Below are positions 7,040 through 16,443 of a stretch of DNA of 64,000 nt, piece by piece (within the stretch, counting starts at the first letter, position 1; the number at the start of each line of letters is the position of its first letter). The notes beneath the pieces were generated by a model. The model worked only from the letters and a program-made list of their open reading frames with translations, ran no database searches and was not told where the DNA came from. A program made the position numbers and the translations under genes. This DNA is from Erysipelotrichaceae bacterium (GTDB lineage Bacteria; Bacillota_I; Bacilli_A; RFN20; CAG-826). Location of the stretch: assembly GCA_015059105.1 (NCBI GenBank), contig SVBB01000003.1, positions 1 to 64,000 on the forward strand, given 5' to 3'.

Positions 7040-8200
7040 ATGAAATTTTTATTTGTACTGAATATTGATCTATCTATTAACGGGCCATCTGTTCATTTAA
7101 TGAACGATATCATTTTAGCTGGTGCTAAACAGCATTGTTCAATTGATGTTCTATGCTTTGGGAAAGGGTCTGTATCATCACCATATGTAAAATATTTTTC
7201 TTTGCAAAAAAAGCCTTGTAAAGAGTCTTTTTTGTCAAGATATGTTTTGTTAGTTAAAAGCGCTAAACGTTTTTATAAGCATGTCAAAAACGGGACGTAT
7301 GATGCTATTTTTCTTCAGTCTTCTCCTGCAAGCTTTTGGTTTACACGATTATTTTCTAAATTTGGATGCCCTATTATATATAATGCTCAGGACTTGTTTC
7401 CTCATAATTTGTTCTTTTCAAAACAAATGCCTGGTGGCAGGCTTTTATTTCTTCTTTTTAACTTCTTGGAGAAGCAGTCATATAGAAAAATGTCAAAAAT
7501 CATTACTATTTCCGACGATATGAAAAATACAATTGTTCGTTATTTATGCCCTAAAGAATCAAAAATATCCGTTGTTTATAACTGGAGTTACTCTGATGAT
7601 GCAATTGTTTTTCGGCAGAGCGATCATAGATTATCTGACAATATATTAAACCCAAGTAAATATAATGTTGTGTACGCTGGAAATATTGGCAAAATGCAAA
7701 ACATTAATTTAATTATCTCGGTAGCAAAGCTTCTTAAAGATATTGATTTCGTTCATTTTACAATAATTGGTGAAGGTGTTGAAAAAGATAAACTTATGCA
7801 TCTTTCCGACGGGCTGAACAACATATCTTTTTTTGAATTTCAATCGGTGGCTACTTCTGAAATTGTTTATGCACTCGCTGACGTTAACATAATTCCACTT
7901 GTCCCAAAAGGAATATACACTGCCCTACCTAGTAAATCAGCAACATGTCTTAGATCAGGTCAGATTTGCTTGTTTTGTATTGATACTGAGTCTATATTCG
8001 CAAAAAAAATATCAAATGAAGATGGAGTTTTTGTCTATAATCCAACAGATATTATTGGTATTGCTAATTTAATAAAACTTTTATCTAGCAGAAACCATTC
8101 TTCGTTTTCAAGACTAAATTTTATCAAAACAAATATGTCATCAGAGTTTAATCCAAAAAGGTATATCGATATTATTAAAGGAGCATGCGATATTTCGTAA
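7040..8200 (+). CDS. Glycosyltransferase family 4 protein
   Basis: Predicted GT-B fold retaining glycosyltransferase of 386 aa that adds a sugar to the lipid-linked repeat at the inner membrane face. The N-terminal half includes YNAQDLFPHN, similar to WbuB-type enzymes. The C-terminal GT4 half has VYAGNIGKMQNINLII and a nucleotide-sugar site around IIGEGVEKDKL and ADVNIIPLVPKGIYTALPSKSATCL, although the usual E-x7-E is weakly kept. It follows the broken TagF-like gene by 28 nt and overlaps the next gene by 16 nt. Donor and acceptor are not predictable. Confidence 0.82.
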   Translation: MKFLFVLNIDLSINGPSVHLMNDIILAGAKQHCSIDVLCFGKGSVSSPYVKYFSLQKKPCKESFLSRYVLLVKSAKRFYKHVKNGTYDAIFLQSSPASFWFTRLFSKFGCPIIYNAQDLFPHNLFFSKQMPGGRLLFLLFNFLEKQSYRKMSKIITISDDMKNTIVRYLCPKESKISVVYNWSYSDDAIVFRQSDHRLSDNILNPSKYNVVYAGNIGKMQNINLIISVAKLLKDIDFVHFTIIGEGVEKDKLMHLSDGLNNISFFEFQSVATSEIVYALADVNIIPLVPKGIYTALPSKSATCLRSGQICLFCIDTESIFAKKISNEDGVFVYNPTDIIGIANLIKLLSSRNHSSFSRLNFIKTNMSSEFNPKRYIDIIKGACDIS

Positions 8201-9432
8201 TTTTTATGACCGACTTAAGCAATTGTTCGTTTTTATTTTTGACAGGGTTATTTCCAAAAGAGACAGAAAAAAGCATTATTAGCAACTCTATAGGATTGCC
8301 ACAATATGCTGCTAATAACTTACAATGGAACCTTGTTTATGGGTTTGATGATAATAATGTTTCGTTAACTATTTTTAATTTGATTTATATTGGCTCCTAT
8401 CCTCGAAGATATAAAAAAATATTTGTTAAAAATTACTCATTTTCTCACAATGGTAAATCGTGTGATAGAAATATAGGCTTTTGTAACTTGCCAATCATAA
8501 AGCGTTTTTCTCGTTTTCATAATGCAAAAAAGATTATCAGAAGGTGGATTGCAAAAAACAAGGATAAAAAAAAGGTAATATTTGCTTACGCTATGACAGA
8601 TTCCTTTGATAAATCTCTCGTATATGCAAAAAAGATAGATAGTAACATTAAAACGTGCTTAATCGTTCCTGATTTACCACAATATATGAATACAAGCGCG
8701 AAGAAGAGTATCATTTATTCAATCTTAAAATCCATAGATGTTAAAAAACAATTCAACCTTTCCAAAAAGATTGATTCTTTTGTTTTATTGACCAAGGAAA
8801 TGTCTGCTTTTTTTCCTAACAAGCCTTTTCTTGTTATTGAAGGAATTGCAACAAAAGGAAGAAAGCTAGAACCAATAGTCGACAATTGGAAAGGCAAGAC
8901 GAAAATTCTTTACGCTGGCGGATTGAAATGCAAATATGGAATAATGCACCTTGTAAATGCTTTTAAACTACTTGACAGCAACTGCTATATGCTTATTATT
9001 TGTGGAGATGGTGAATGTAAAGACGAAATAATTTGCGAAAGCAAATGTAATAAGAGCATTGTATTTATGGGCTCTCTCTCTCATGAAAATGTTTTGCAAC
9101 TGGAAAAAATATCTGATGTTTTAGTAAACCCAAGAATGGAGCAAAACGAAGTATTTACAAAATATAGTTTTCCATCCAAGATATTGGAATATCTTTCTAA
9201 CAAAAAACCTGTTGTTTCTTACAAATTGCTAGGTATTCCCGACGAGTACGATAGCGTTCTTTTTTACCCGAAAGATTATAGCGAATTTGAGTTATCTCTA
9301 ACAATTAAAGAAGCTGCATCTATGAGTGATGATGAAAAGAAGAGATATGAGGAAAAGGTTGCAAAGTTTGTTGAGAGTAAATCGCCTAAATATCAAGTTA
9401 GGAAAATTATTGATTTTGTTCTTAGTGAATAA
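8185..9432 (+). CDS. Glycosyltransferase, GT4-like
   Basis: A 415-aa (from ATG 8185) or about 408-aa (from ATG 8206) protein. The C-terminal half has the GT-B pattern ILYAGGLKCKYGIMHLVNAF, ICGDGECKDEI, SDVLVNPRMEQNEVFTKYSFPSKILEYLS and KPVVSY, as in glycosyltransferase group 1. The N-terminal half is divergent. AAAGGAG lies only 1 nt before the first ATG and far from the second, so the start is uncertain. It overlaps the previous gene by 16 nt, consistent with coupled translation. Confidence 0.75.
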   Translation: MRYFVIFMTDLSNCSFLFLTGLFPKETEKSIISNSIGLPQYAANNLQWNLVYGFDDNNVSLTIFNLIYIGSYPRRYKKIFVKNYSFSHNGKSCDRNIGFCNLPIIKRFSRFHNAKKIIRRWIAKNKDKKKVIFAYAMTDSFDKSLVYAKKIDSNIKTCLIVPDLPQYMNTSAKKSIIYSILKSIDVKKQFNLSKKIDSFVLLTKEMSAFFPNKPFLVIEGIATKGRKLEPIVDNWKGKTKILYAGGLKCKYGIMHLVNAFKLLDSNCYMLIICGDGECKDEIICESKCNKSIVFMGSLSHENVLQLEKISDVLVNPRMEQNEVFTKYSFPSKILEYLSNKKPVVSYKLLGIPDEYDSVLFYPKDYSEFELSLTIKEAASMSDDEKKRYEEKVAKFVESKSPKYQVRKIIDFVLSE

Positions 9433-9470
9433 TCTCTGTATTAACATAAAGGCGCAAAAATAAGTAAAAT

Positions 9471-10754
9471 ATGCATAAAGTTATCATTAATTATCGATTT
9501 TTAGTGTTCACCATGGTAATTCTTTTTACTTGGTTGGGACTGGTTAGAAACATTATTTCATTTCGTTTGGGTGGTGTTGTTTTTGAATTGATTTCGATTG
9601 TATTAATGATAATCACATTTTTTTTGAGAGATAAAAGCGAACGTTCGTTCGCGAAAGAAAAGAATGTATTAATTCTAGTTTTAGTATTTTCAATCTTATA
9701 TTTCAGTTTTTCTTTTATATACAAAGCTGGCCACTTTACTGAAGTTGTTGGAATTACTATTCCTGTTTATGCATATAATACATTGCTTAACGTTCCATTG
9801 TGGGTTGCACATTTTGTGTGTTTTTTTAAAACCAGTAATAAAGAAAAACGGATTATTTTTAAACTTTTTAACCTAATTATTGTTTACGATATCATTATTA
9901 CACTAATTGCTTTAACTTTTGACGTTGGGTTTGTTAAAGCTAGGTCGGCAGGAATGATTATTGATGGTTCTTATCAATATGCTTATTTAGGGGCAATGGG
10001 TTACGAACTTACATATAGTGTTCTACTTTTAGTCCCAATTTATTTTTATTTAGGCATTAAGAAAAAACAATGGCTTTGCTTATCTATTTCGCTCCTTTCA
10101 TTAATATTTGTTGTAATGTCTTCTTTCTTTATTGCTATAGTTGCTTTGATGCTATTGTGTATTATTTCTTGTTTTTTTATCGCTAAAAGCAATTTCGTAA
10201 AAATAAGTTTAATAGTTGGACTTGTTACTTTTTTAATTATTGCGATTAATACTGGTCTTTTGGGGCACTTTTTTATTTGGCTAACATCTATTACAGATAA
10301 TTATGAGTTAGGTCAACGCTTTCTTCAAGTTGGTAACTTATTGTTGTTTGGAGATTCTTCTGGAAGAGCATTGTTACGATTGGACTTATACAACAATTCT
10401 TTAATTGCGATATTGTCCCATCCGTTGTTTGGTGTTTTACTTTTTAATCCATTATATCCTATATCTGACCACTCGACTTTGCTGGATGTTTGGGCTGGAT
10501 TTGGCATAATAACTTTTGTCTTTTTTATTTTGATACCAATCGAGTTATTTATTTTGTTCTATAAAACACAAAAAAGCACTATTAGTAATCTGATGATTGC
10601 TTCTCTGCTAATATTTGTTTTTGTTGCGACATTTAATCAAATATTAATATCTCCTCATATTTTACTTATAGTTACATTTATTTTTCCAATTATAAACACG
10701 ATTTTTAACGAAGATAATTGCACTTCCATTCAGTATGAAAATTATTGCTATTAA
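9471..10754 (+). CDS. Wzy-like polysaccharide polymerase
   Basis: Highly hydrophobic protein of 427 aa with about 10-12 membrane segments, a large external loop (about 265-325) and a C-terminal stretch with HPLFGVLLFNPLYPISDHSTLLDVWAGFGI, the kind of N-x-xD-H/S-x-xL pattern seen in O-antigen polymerases. It would link repeat units on the outer face of the membrane. It overlaps the next gene by 20 nt and lies two genes before the flippase gene, as expected in a Wzx/Wzy locus. Sequence conservation in this family is poor, so the call rests on topology and context. Confidence 0.78.
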   Translation: MHKVIINYRFLVFTMVILFTWLGLVRNIISFRLGGVVFELISIVLMIITFFLRDKSERSFAKEKNVLILVLVFSILYFSFSFIYKAGHFTEVVGITIPVYAYNTLLNVPLWVAHFVCFFKTSNKEKRIIFKLFNLIIVYDIIITLIALTFDVGFVKARSAGMIIDGSYQYAYLGAMGYELTYSVLLLVPIYFYLGIKKKQWLCLSISLLSLIFVVMSSFFIAIVALMLLCIISCFFIAKSNFVKISLIVGLVTFLIIAINTGLLGHFFIWLTSITDNYELGQRFLQVGNLLLFGDSSGRALLRLDLYNNSLIAILSHPLFGVLLFNPLYPISDHSTLLDVWAGFGIITFVFFILIPIELFILFYKTQKSTISNLMIASLLIFVFVATFNQILISPHILLIVTFIFPIINTIFNEDNCTSIQYENYCY

Positions 10755-11949
10755 TCTTGGATGTTTTGGTAGTACTGGAACTATTATGTCGCAAATAGCA
10801 CACCTTTCTAGAGAGTGTGGAATAGACTATTATTGTGTTTATCCTGATTCATCTTTAAATAAAAATCGTTTTGAGAGCGATTTTATTACACAAAAGAAAA
10901 GGTGGTGGCTCATTGAAACAAAAATATCGCATTTATTGGGTTTAAATGATTTGCTCTCTTTTTTGCCAACAAAAAGGGTTATTCGTTTTCTTAAAAAAGA
11001 AAAGCCTGATATAGTGCATCTCCACAACATTCATAATTGTTTTTTAAACTATCCTCTTCTATTCTCCTTTTTATCTAAAAAGGACATACATGTTGTTTGG
11101 ACATTGCACGATTGTTGGAGTTTTACAGGGAGATGCCCATATTTTAGTATAACAAAATGTGAACAGTGGAAATCTAATTGTTCTAAATGTATTTATAATA
11201 AAAGATATTATCCCAAATCTTTTATTCGTACGGAAAAGTTACAACTTAAACTTAAAAAGCATTATTTTTCATTGCTTAATCATATGACGATTGTGACACC
11301 TTCTAAATGGCTTTCCGACTTAGTTAAACAATCTTTTTTATGCAAATATCCAACAAGGGTTATTTATAATGGGATTGATTTTTCTGTTTTTAAACCACAA
11401 CAATCTGATTGTAAACGAAAATATAAAATTAACAATAATAGGTTCGTTTTATTGGGAGTTGCTTTTGATTGGGGATACCGTAAAGGCTTAGATGTTTTTG
11501 TTAAATTGTCTAAAGTTTTAGATGACAAATTTTATCAAATAGTAATAGTAGGTACAAATTCTACCATTGATAAAAGTCTTCCGAGTAATATTGTTTCTAT
11601 TCATCAAACTGAAAGCAAGATAGAGCTGGCGCAATTATATTCAACAGCTGATCTTTTTATAAATCCAACAAGGGAAGATAATTTACCTACTGTAAATATT
11701 GAGAGTTTGGCATGTGGTACACCGGTATTATCGTTTAGAACTGGTGGTAGCCCAGAAATAATTGATAAAACATGTGGAAGCATAGTTGACTGCGATGATT
11801 TTGAGTCGTTGAAAAATGAAATTATAAGAATTTGTAAAACTAAGCCATATTCTAAAGATAATTGCTTAAAACGAGCAAAAGTGTTTGATATGAATGTAAG
11901 GTTCCAAGATTATATTTGTTTGTACGAGGAATTAAATAAAAAACAGTGA
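10735..11949 (+). CDS. Glycosyltransferase family 4 protein
   Basis: A GT-B glycosyltransferase of 404 aa. The start MKIIAINLGCFGSTGTIMSQIA has the family's early glycine-rich turn. An acceptor-side cysteine-rich insert, FTGRCPYF...CEQWKSNCSKC (about 136-158), is typical of the WcaL/WcaC-like branch. The donor half has GVAFDWGYRKGLDVFVKL, ADLFINPTREDNLPTVNIESLACGTPVL with the E-x7-E catalytic pattern, and TGGSPEII. It overlaps genes on both sides (20 nt and 4 nt), so it is translated within the polymerase-flippase block. Donor sugar unknown. Confidence 0.85.
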   Translation: MKIIAINLGCFGSTGTIMSQIAHLSRECGIDYYCVYPDSSLNKNRFESDFITQKKRWWLIETKISHLLGLNDLLSFLPTKRVIRFLKKEKPDIVHLHNIHNCFLNYPLLFSFLSKKDIHVVWTLHDCWSFTGRCPYFSITKCEQWKSNCSKCIYNKRYYPKSFIRTEKLQLKLKKHYFSLLNHMTIVTPSKWLSDLVKQSFLCKYPTRVIYNGIDFSVFKPQQSDCKRKYKINNNRFVLLGVAFDWGYRKGLDVFVKLSKVLDDKFYQIVIVGTNSTIDKSLPSNIVSIHQTESKIELAQLYSTADLFINPTREDNLPTVNIESLACGTPVLSFRTGGSPEIIDKTCGSIVDCDDFESLKNEIIRICKTKPYSKDNCLKRAKVFDMNVRFQDYICLYEELNKKQ

Positions 11950-13244
11950 AACTTGGTATTTTCAAAAATAAAATTGCCATAAACGCATCTTGGATTATTA
12001 CTGTAAGAATTGTTCAAGCAATTTTAGCTTTAATAATAAACATGCTGACAGCTAGATTCCTTGGTCCATCAAACTATGGTTTAATTAATTATGCTGCATC
12101 GATTGTTGCATTTGCAACTCCAATAATGAGTTTGGGCTTTGCTAATGTGTTGGTTCAAGAATACGTTAACCATCCAGAAGAAGAGGGTAAGATTCTTGGC
12201 ACTTCTATACTGTTAAGTTTTTTTTCGTCTCTAGTATGCATAGGTGGAGTTTTTACATTTACACTTATCGCCGATGCGGGACAAGAAATAACTAATATAG
12301 TTGTATTATTGTATAGCTTGATTTTGATTTTTCAAGCTTTTGAATTAATTCAATATTGGTATCAAGCAAAGCTTTTATCAAAATATATGGCAATAGTTTC
12401 TCTTGTTGCTTATATCTTGGTTTCTGTTTACAAAGTTGTACTATTGATTCTTAAGGCCGATATTTATTTGTTTGCAATAGCGAACTCTATAGATTACCTA
12501 CTAATAGCGTTATTATTATTCGTTGTTTATAAGAAGTTGGGTGGGCAAAGAATCTCTTTTTCTGGGGAAATAGGAAAAAGAATGTTTGCTAAATCTAGAC
12601 ATTATATTGTGTCGAGTTTAATGGTTACGATATTTGCACAAACAGATAAAATAATGTTGAAACAAATGATTGATGAATCTGCTGTCGGATATTATTCTGC
12701 AGCCGTTTCGTGTGCTGGTATGACCTCATTCGTTTTTGTTGCAATTATTGATTCGTTTAGACCTGTTATTTTTGAACATAAAAAGAACAAAGATGAAACA
12801 GGATACGAACTAAATATAGAACGGTTATACAGTATAGTTATTTATCTTGCACTTCTACAAAGTTTAGCAATGACTATTTTGGCACCATTTATTATTCAAA
12901 TATTATATGGAAACGATTACCAACCATCTGTTTTGGCTTTAAGGATAATTGTATGGTATACGACTTTTGCATACATGGGTTCTATTAGAAATGTATGGAT
13001 CCTTGGCGAGGGAAAACAAAAATATCTTTGGCTACTAAATCTTGGCGGAGCAATTACAAATGTGGTTTTGAATTTTATTTTGATTCCTGTTTGGGGGATA
13101 TATGGGGCTGCTGCAGCATCGCTTATTACACAAGCATTTACGAATATAGCAATGAATGTAATCGTCTGGCCCTTAAGGCACAATAATGTGTTAATAATTA
13201 AAAGTTTAAATCCAAGGTTAATAATAAATCTTTTTAAGAAATAA
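11946..13244 (+). CDS. Wzx-type oligosaccharide flippase
   Basis: Polysaccharide biosynthesis (MATE/MOP fold) membrane protein of 432 aa, about 12-14 helices, which flips the lipid-linked repeat unit across the membrane. The N-terminus reads NASWIITVRIVQAILALIINMLTARFLGPSNYGLINYA, the classic Wzx start. A conserved segment QTDKIMLKQMIDESAVGYYSAA lies near 235. The GTG start overlaps the previous gene's TGA (GTGA). It is one of two flippases in the window, one per polysaccharide locus. Confidence 0.9.
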   Translation: MKLGIFKNKIAINASWIITVRIVQAILALIINMLTARFLGPSNYGLINYAASIVAFATPIMSLGFANVLVQEYVNHPEEEGKILGTSILLSFFSSLVCIGGVFTFTLIADAGQEITNIVVLLYSLILIFQAFELIQYWYQAKLLSKYMAIVSLVAYILVSVYKVVLLILKADIYLFAIANSIDYLLIALLLFVVYKKLGGQRISFSGEIGKRMFAKSRHYIVSSLMVTIFAQTDKIMLKQMIDESAVGYYSAAVSCAGMTSFVFVAIIDSFRPVIFEHKKNKDETGYELNIERLYSIVIYLALLQSLAMTILAPFIIQILYGNDYQPSVLALRIIVWYTTFAYMGSIRNVWILGEGKQKYLWLLNLGGAITNVVLNFILIPVWGIYGAAAASLITQAFTNIAMNVIVWPLRHNNVLIIKSLNPRLIINLFKK

Positions 13245-13249
13245 TTGAT

Positions 13250-14059
13250 ATGAAAGAAATAACTGATGTAAATGTAATTAAAGAACTTGAACTAGGTGTT
13301 TTGATAGAAATACACAATTTTTGTGTTAAACACAATTTACAGTATTTTCTTGCTTGTGGGACTTTAATTGGTGCTATACGTCACAATGGTTTCATCCCTT
13401 GGGATGATGACATAGATATTATGATGAAACGAAAAGATTATGATTTTTTTATCCATCATTTTGGAAATGATAGATATGGTGTTAATAGTTGCACAACAAA
13501 TAAGAACTATTACTGGTCATATGCTAAAGCTTATGATAAACATACACTTAAAATTGAGAATAAAAAATCGTACAAACTTAACCAAGGCGTGGATGTTGAT
13601 ATATTTGTTTTGAATGATTGTTGTGACATAGACTTTGCGAAGAGAAAAGAGAAAAAAAGAAGAATACTACAAGTGTTATGGTCGTTTAGCATTAGAGATT
13701 GGAAAAAGGTTACTTCTTTTAAATGCTTTATTGCAAATCTTGTTTCTGTATTTCTCAGACCATTATCAAATCATCTTGCCAAAAAAATGAATAGACTAAC
13801 TCTAATGGATAAGAACCAATCTGACGTATGCAACCATTACCAAATTTTTTCGTTGGTTGGCAATAGGATTCATATAATGGAAAAAGAGTGGTTTTCAAAA
13901 CAAATACCTCATAAGTTTGAGAAATATTATTTTTTTATTCCGGTCGGCTATGACCAAGTGCTAAAAGAAGAGTTTGGTGATTATATGAAGTTACCACCAA
14001 TTGAACAGCGGGTTTCGCACCATAGTAATAGAGTCTTTTATATTGAGGATGAAAAATGA
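13250..14059 (+). CDS. LicD-family phosphotransferase
   Basis: LicD proteins transfer phosphocholine, or a related phospho-alcohol, from its CDP form to a sugar. This 269-aa protein has the family signature ACGTLIGAIRHNGFIPWDDDIDI (about 36-58), whose aspartates bind metal in this nucleotidyltransferase fold, and a second block ANQGVDVDIFVL-like (KLNQGVDVDIFVLND, about 107-121). It starts 6 nt after the flippase gene and overlaps the pyruvyl transferase by 4 nt. The CDP donor could come from the cytidylyltransferase-containing protein at 17506 or the LicC-like proteins at 50308 and 52887. Which alcohol is used cannot be told. Confidence 0.9.
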   Translation: MKEITDVNVIKELELGVLIEIHNFCVKHNLQYFLACGTLIGAIRHNGFIPWDDDIDIMMKRKDYDFFIHHFGNDRYGVNSCTTNKNYYWSYAKAYDKHTLKIENKKSYKLNQGVDVDIFVLNDCCDIDFAKRKEKKRRILQVLWSFSIRDWKKVTSFKCFIANLVSVFLRPLSNHLAKKMNRLTLMDKNQSDVCNHYQIFSLVGNRIHIMEKEWFSKQIPHKFEKYYFFIPVGYDQVLKEEFGDYMKLPPIEQRVSHHSNRVFYIEDEK

Positions 14060-15153
14060 AAAGAATAGGGATAGTTTCGTATAACATATATGCAAATTTT
14101 ACAAATTATGGATCCGCATTACAGTCTTGGGCGCTCAACCAATCTATCTCAAAGTTGGGTTATTTTCCTGTTTTAATTGATTACTGTCCTGATATTTTAT
14201 TGAACATAAATCCATTGGATCCATTCAATAATTCTTGGGACAAAGATGAAGAAACAAAGAAAATGATTGATTTATCAATGCCGTCAATAATAGAGAATTA
14301 TAATAAATTTGAGGCATTCTATTCAAATCAGTTCAACCGCTCAAAATCATATAACAGAATTAATTTCAACGATTCTACTAATGAAGTGGATTCGTATGTT
14401 TGTGGCTCGGATACCATATTTTCTCCGGACGAATTTGGATTAGATGATGGATATCTAGCTAATTATTCTCATATGGTTAACAATTCCATTTCTTATGCCG
14501 CAAGTTTTGGCGATCCACATTTTTCGGATGTCCAATTTATAGAATTGAATAAAAAGTTAAAAAATTTCAAAGCGTTGGGGATTCGTGAAAACCTAATGAT
14601 TGATTATGTAAAATCCCAAGTCAACGTTCCAGTTCATAGAGTCATTGATCCAACATTGCTATTAAAGCCGGAAGAGTATGATCGAATTACTTGCCCTAAT
14701 AGATTAATAGAACAGGAATATGTCCTATATTACTCGAGGCGATATAATCCTATCATGGAAAAGTATGTGGAGGATTTAGCAAAAGAGAAAAATCTAAAAA
14801 TAGTTGAAATTAGTTTAAGAGCACAAAACGTAAACAAAGGTCATATTATGTTTTATCACGCTGGAGTAGAAGAATTCTTGTCGTTAGTAAAACACGCAAG
14901 CTTTGTTGTTACCAATTCCTTTCATGGGATGATATTTAGTGTTCAGTTTAAAAAAGAATTCGTTGTTTTTTCTAGAGCCCTTTGTGATACTAAAATTGTT
15001 GAACTATTAAAAATCTTCGGCATTGAAGACCGATTACTTTTAAACGGGAGCGAGAGTTATAAACCCATTAATTGGGAACGCGTTTCTTCAAACATAGAAA
15101 AAGAAAGGCAACAATCTATAGATTTTCTTTCTAAATCTCTAAAATTACTTTAA
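14056..15153 (+). CDS. Polysaccharide pyruvyl transferase family protein
   Basis: A 365-aa member of the CsaB/WcaK-type family that adds a ketal-linked pyruvate, or catalyses related transfers, on surface sugars. Seen are the N-terminal GIVSYNIYANFTNYGSALQSWAL, the CGSDTIFSPDEFG segment (about 115), the ISYAASFG block and the C-terminal VVTNSFHGMIFSVQFKKEF block with the conserved S-F-H-G. It overlaps the LicD gene (ATGA) and is followed by a 4Fe-4S/FrhB-like protein. The two families commonly occur as neighbours in polysaccharide loci. Confidence 0.87.
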   Translation: MKRIGIVSYNIYANFTNYGSALQSWALNQSISKLGYFPVLIDYCPDILLNINPLDPFNNSWDKDEETKKMIDLSMPSIIENYNKFEAFYSNQFNRSKSYNRINFNDSTNEVDSYVCGSDTIFSPDEFGLDDGYLANYSHMVNNSISYAASFGDPHFSDVQFIELNKKLKNFKALGIRENLMIDYVKSQVNVPVHRVIDPTLLLKPEEYDRITCPNRLIEQEYVLYYSRRYNPIMEKYVEDLAKEKNLKIVEISLRAQNVNKGHIMFYHAGVEEFLSLVKHASFVVTNSFHGMIFSVQFKKEFVVFSRALCDTKIVELLKIFGIEDRLLLNGSESYKPINWERVSSNIEKERQQSIDFLSKSLKLL

Positions 15154-15168
15154 AACAGTAGGTATAAA

Positions 15169-16443
15169 ATGTTTTTAGACGGCAGTAAAAAGAATGAGTG
15201 TTATGGGTGCGAGTCCTGCGTTCAAGTTTGTCCTAAAAACGCAATTGTTATGTTTGAAGATGATGAGGGCTTCCGCTACCCTCAAATAGATGAAAATGCT
15301 TGTATTAATTGTGGATTATGCAGAAAGAGTTGTCCTTATGAAGTAGAAATAACCAAATATCGAAGTAATAAGTATGTTTTCGGTGGATACATTCTTGATG
15401 AAGCGACAAAGTTTCGAAGCACCAGCGGCGGGGCATTTAGTGCTATTGCAAAAGCCTTTTGTGATGAAAACTATGTTATTTTTGGTGCTGAAGCGAATGG
15501 TATAGATGTTTTTCACTCTTATATTGAAGATGTAAATGAATTAGATAAATTTGGGAAGTCAAAGTATAGCCAAAGCAAAATTGGCAACTCTTATAAATTG
15601 GCAAAAAGGTTTTTGCTTGATGGAAAAAAAGTTTTGTTTTCTGGCACACCATGCCAAATTGCCGGGCTAAAAGCATTTTTAGGCAAAACCCCTCAAGATA
15701 ATTTGTTGACAGTTGAAGTTGTTTGCGAGGGTGTTCCAAGCCCACTTTATATCAGGAAAATGCAACACAAACTTGAGGAAAAATATAATTCACAAATTGA
15801 TACAATCGACTATAGATGCAAAGGAAAATCGATTTTTGGTCATTGCAAATGGGATTTTGAACAGCAGGAGATCACTTTGAAGAAAAATCGGGGGGGGGTA
15901 CTAAAATGGGACTTCCAAGTAATGGAGATTACGATGGGTAATAAAAAAGTTATCAGAATCGATAGATGGTTCAACCCGTTTTGGTCAATTTGGCTTCGTC
16001 ATCTAATGAGTAGACCTTCTTGTTATCAGTGCAAGTTTGCAGAACAAGGTAGAATAGCGGATATTACTCTAGGTGATTTGTGGGGTGTCCATATTTATTG
16101 CCCTGAGTTGTATGGCAAAAATGGAGGAGCATCATTAATTGTCTGCAATACAGATAAAGGAAAAAAGGTTTTTGAAGAAGCTAAAAAAAATATGTATGGG
16201 CATGAGCTTGATTTTGAAGAGGCATTAAAATATCAAAGTCCTTTGAGAAAGCATATTGATGATAATCCATTGAGAGAGAGTTTTATGTACGACTTGAAAT
16301 CAGATACCTCTTACGATGAAATAAATAAAAAATGGGCTAAAAAGCCATCATTTAAATTATTGTGGCAAAAATATGTATGGGGTAACAGACAGAAAGTTGC
16401 TTTGTGGAATTTTTTCCACAGGAAGGAGAAAACCAGTGATTAA
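15169..16443 (+). CDS. 4Fe-4S/FrhB-like (F420 hydrogenase beta subunit family) protein of the polysaccharide cluster
   Basis: A 424-aa protein with two N-terminal [4Fe-4S] motifs ([16 protein letters not shown] and [13 protein letters not shown], about 9-50). The FrhB N- and C-terminal domains follow: [19 protein letters not shown] and the cysteine pair region [25 protein letters not shown]. Homologues accompany pyruvyl transferases in surface-sugar loci; their reaction is not settled. Unusual features are a run of nine G (15890-15898) in the coding sequence and a 57-bp imperfect duplication around it (WDFEQQEIT / WDFQVMEIT). Loss or gain of one G would cut the protein near residue 245. It overlaps the next gene by 8 nt. 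Confidence 0.85.
   Translation: MFLDGSKKNECYGCESCVQVCPKNAIVMFEDDEGFRYPQIDENACINCGLCRKSCPYEVEITKYRSNKYVFGGYILDEATKFRSTSGGAFSAIAKAFCDENYVIFGAEANGIDVFHSYIEDVNELDKFGKSKYSQSKIGNSYKLAKRFLLDGKKVLFSGTPCQIAGLKAFLGKTPQDNLLTVEVVCEGVPSPLYIRKMQHKLEEKYNSQIDTIDYRCKGKSIFGHCKWDFEQQEITLKKNRGGVLKWDFQVMEITMGNKKVIRIDRWFNPFWSIWLRHLMSRPSCYQCKFAEQGRIADITLGDLWGVHIYCPELYGKNGGASLIVCNTDKGKKVFEEAKKNMYGHELDFEEALKYQSPLRKHIDDNPLRESFMYDLKSDTSYDEINKKWAKKPSFKLLWQKYVWGNRQKVALWNFFHRKEKTSD
15847..15939 (+). repeat. Imperfect 57-bp tandem duplication within the FrhB-like gene
   Basis: AAATGGGA-TT---A---A--GGAGAT-AC--TG recurs at 15847 and 15904, an offset of 57 bp or 19 codons, encoding [12 protein letters not shown] and [12 protein letters not shown]. 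The unit spans the poly-G tract, which is present in the first spacer only. In-frame duplication has lengthened the protein by about 19 residues. Confidence 0.55.
15890..15898 (+). repeat. Poly-G tract (G9) inside a coding sequence
   Basis: Nine consecutive G within codons for R-G-G-V of the FrhB-like protein. In such AT-rich DNA a G9 run is rare by chance and is prone to slipped-strand errors. Only lengths of 9 plus or minus multiples of three keep the frame. Confidence 0.85.
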
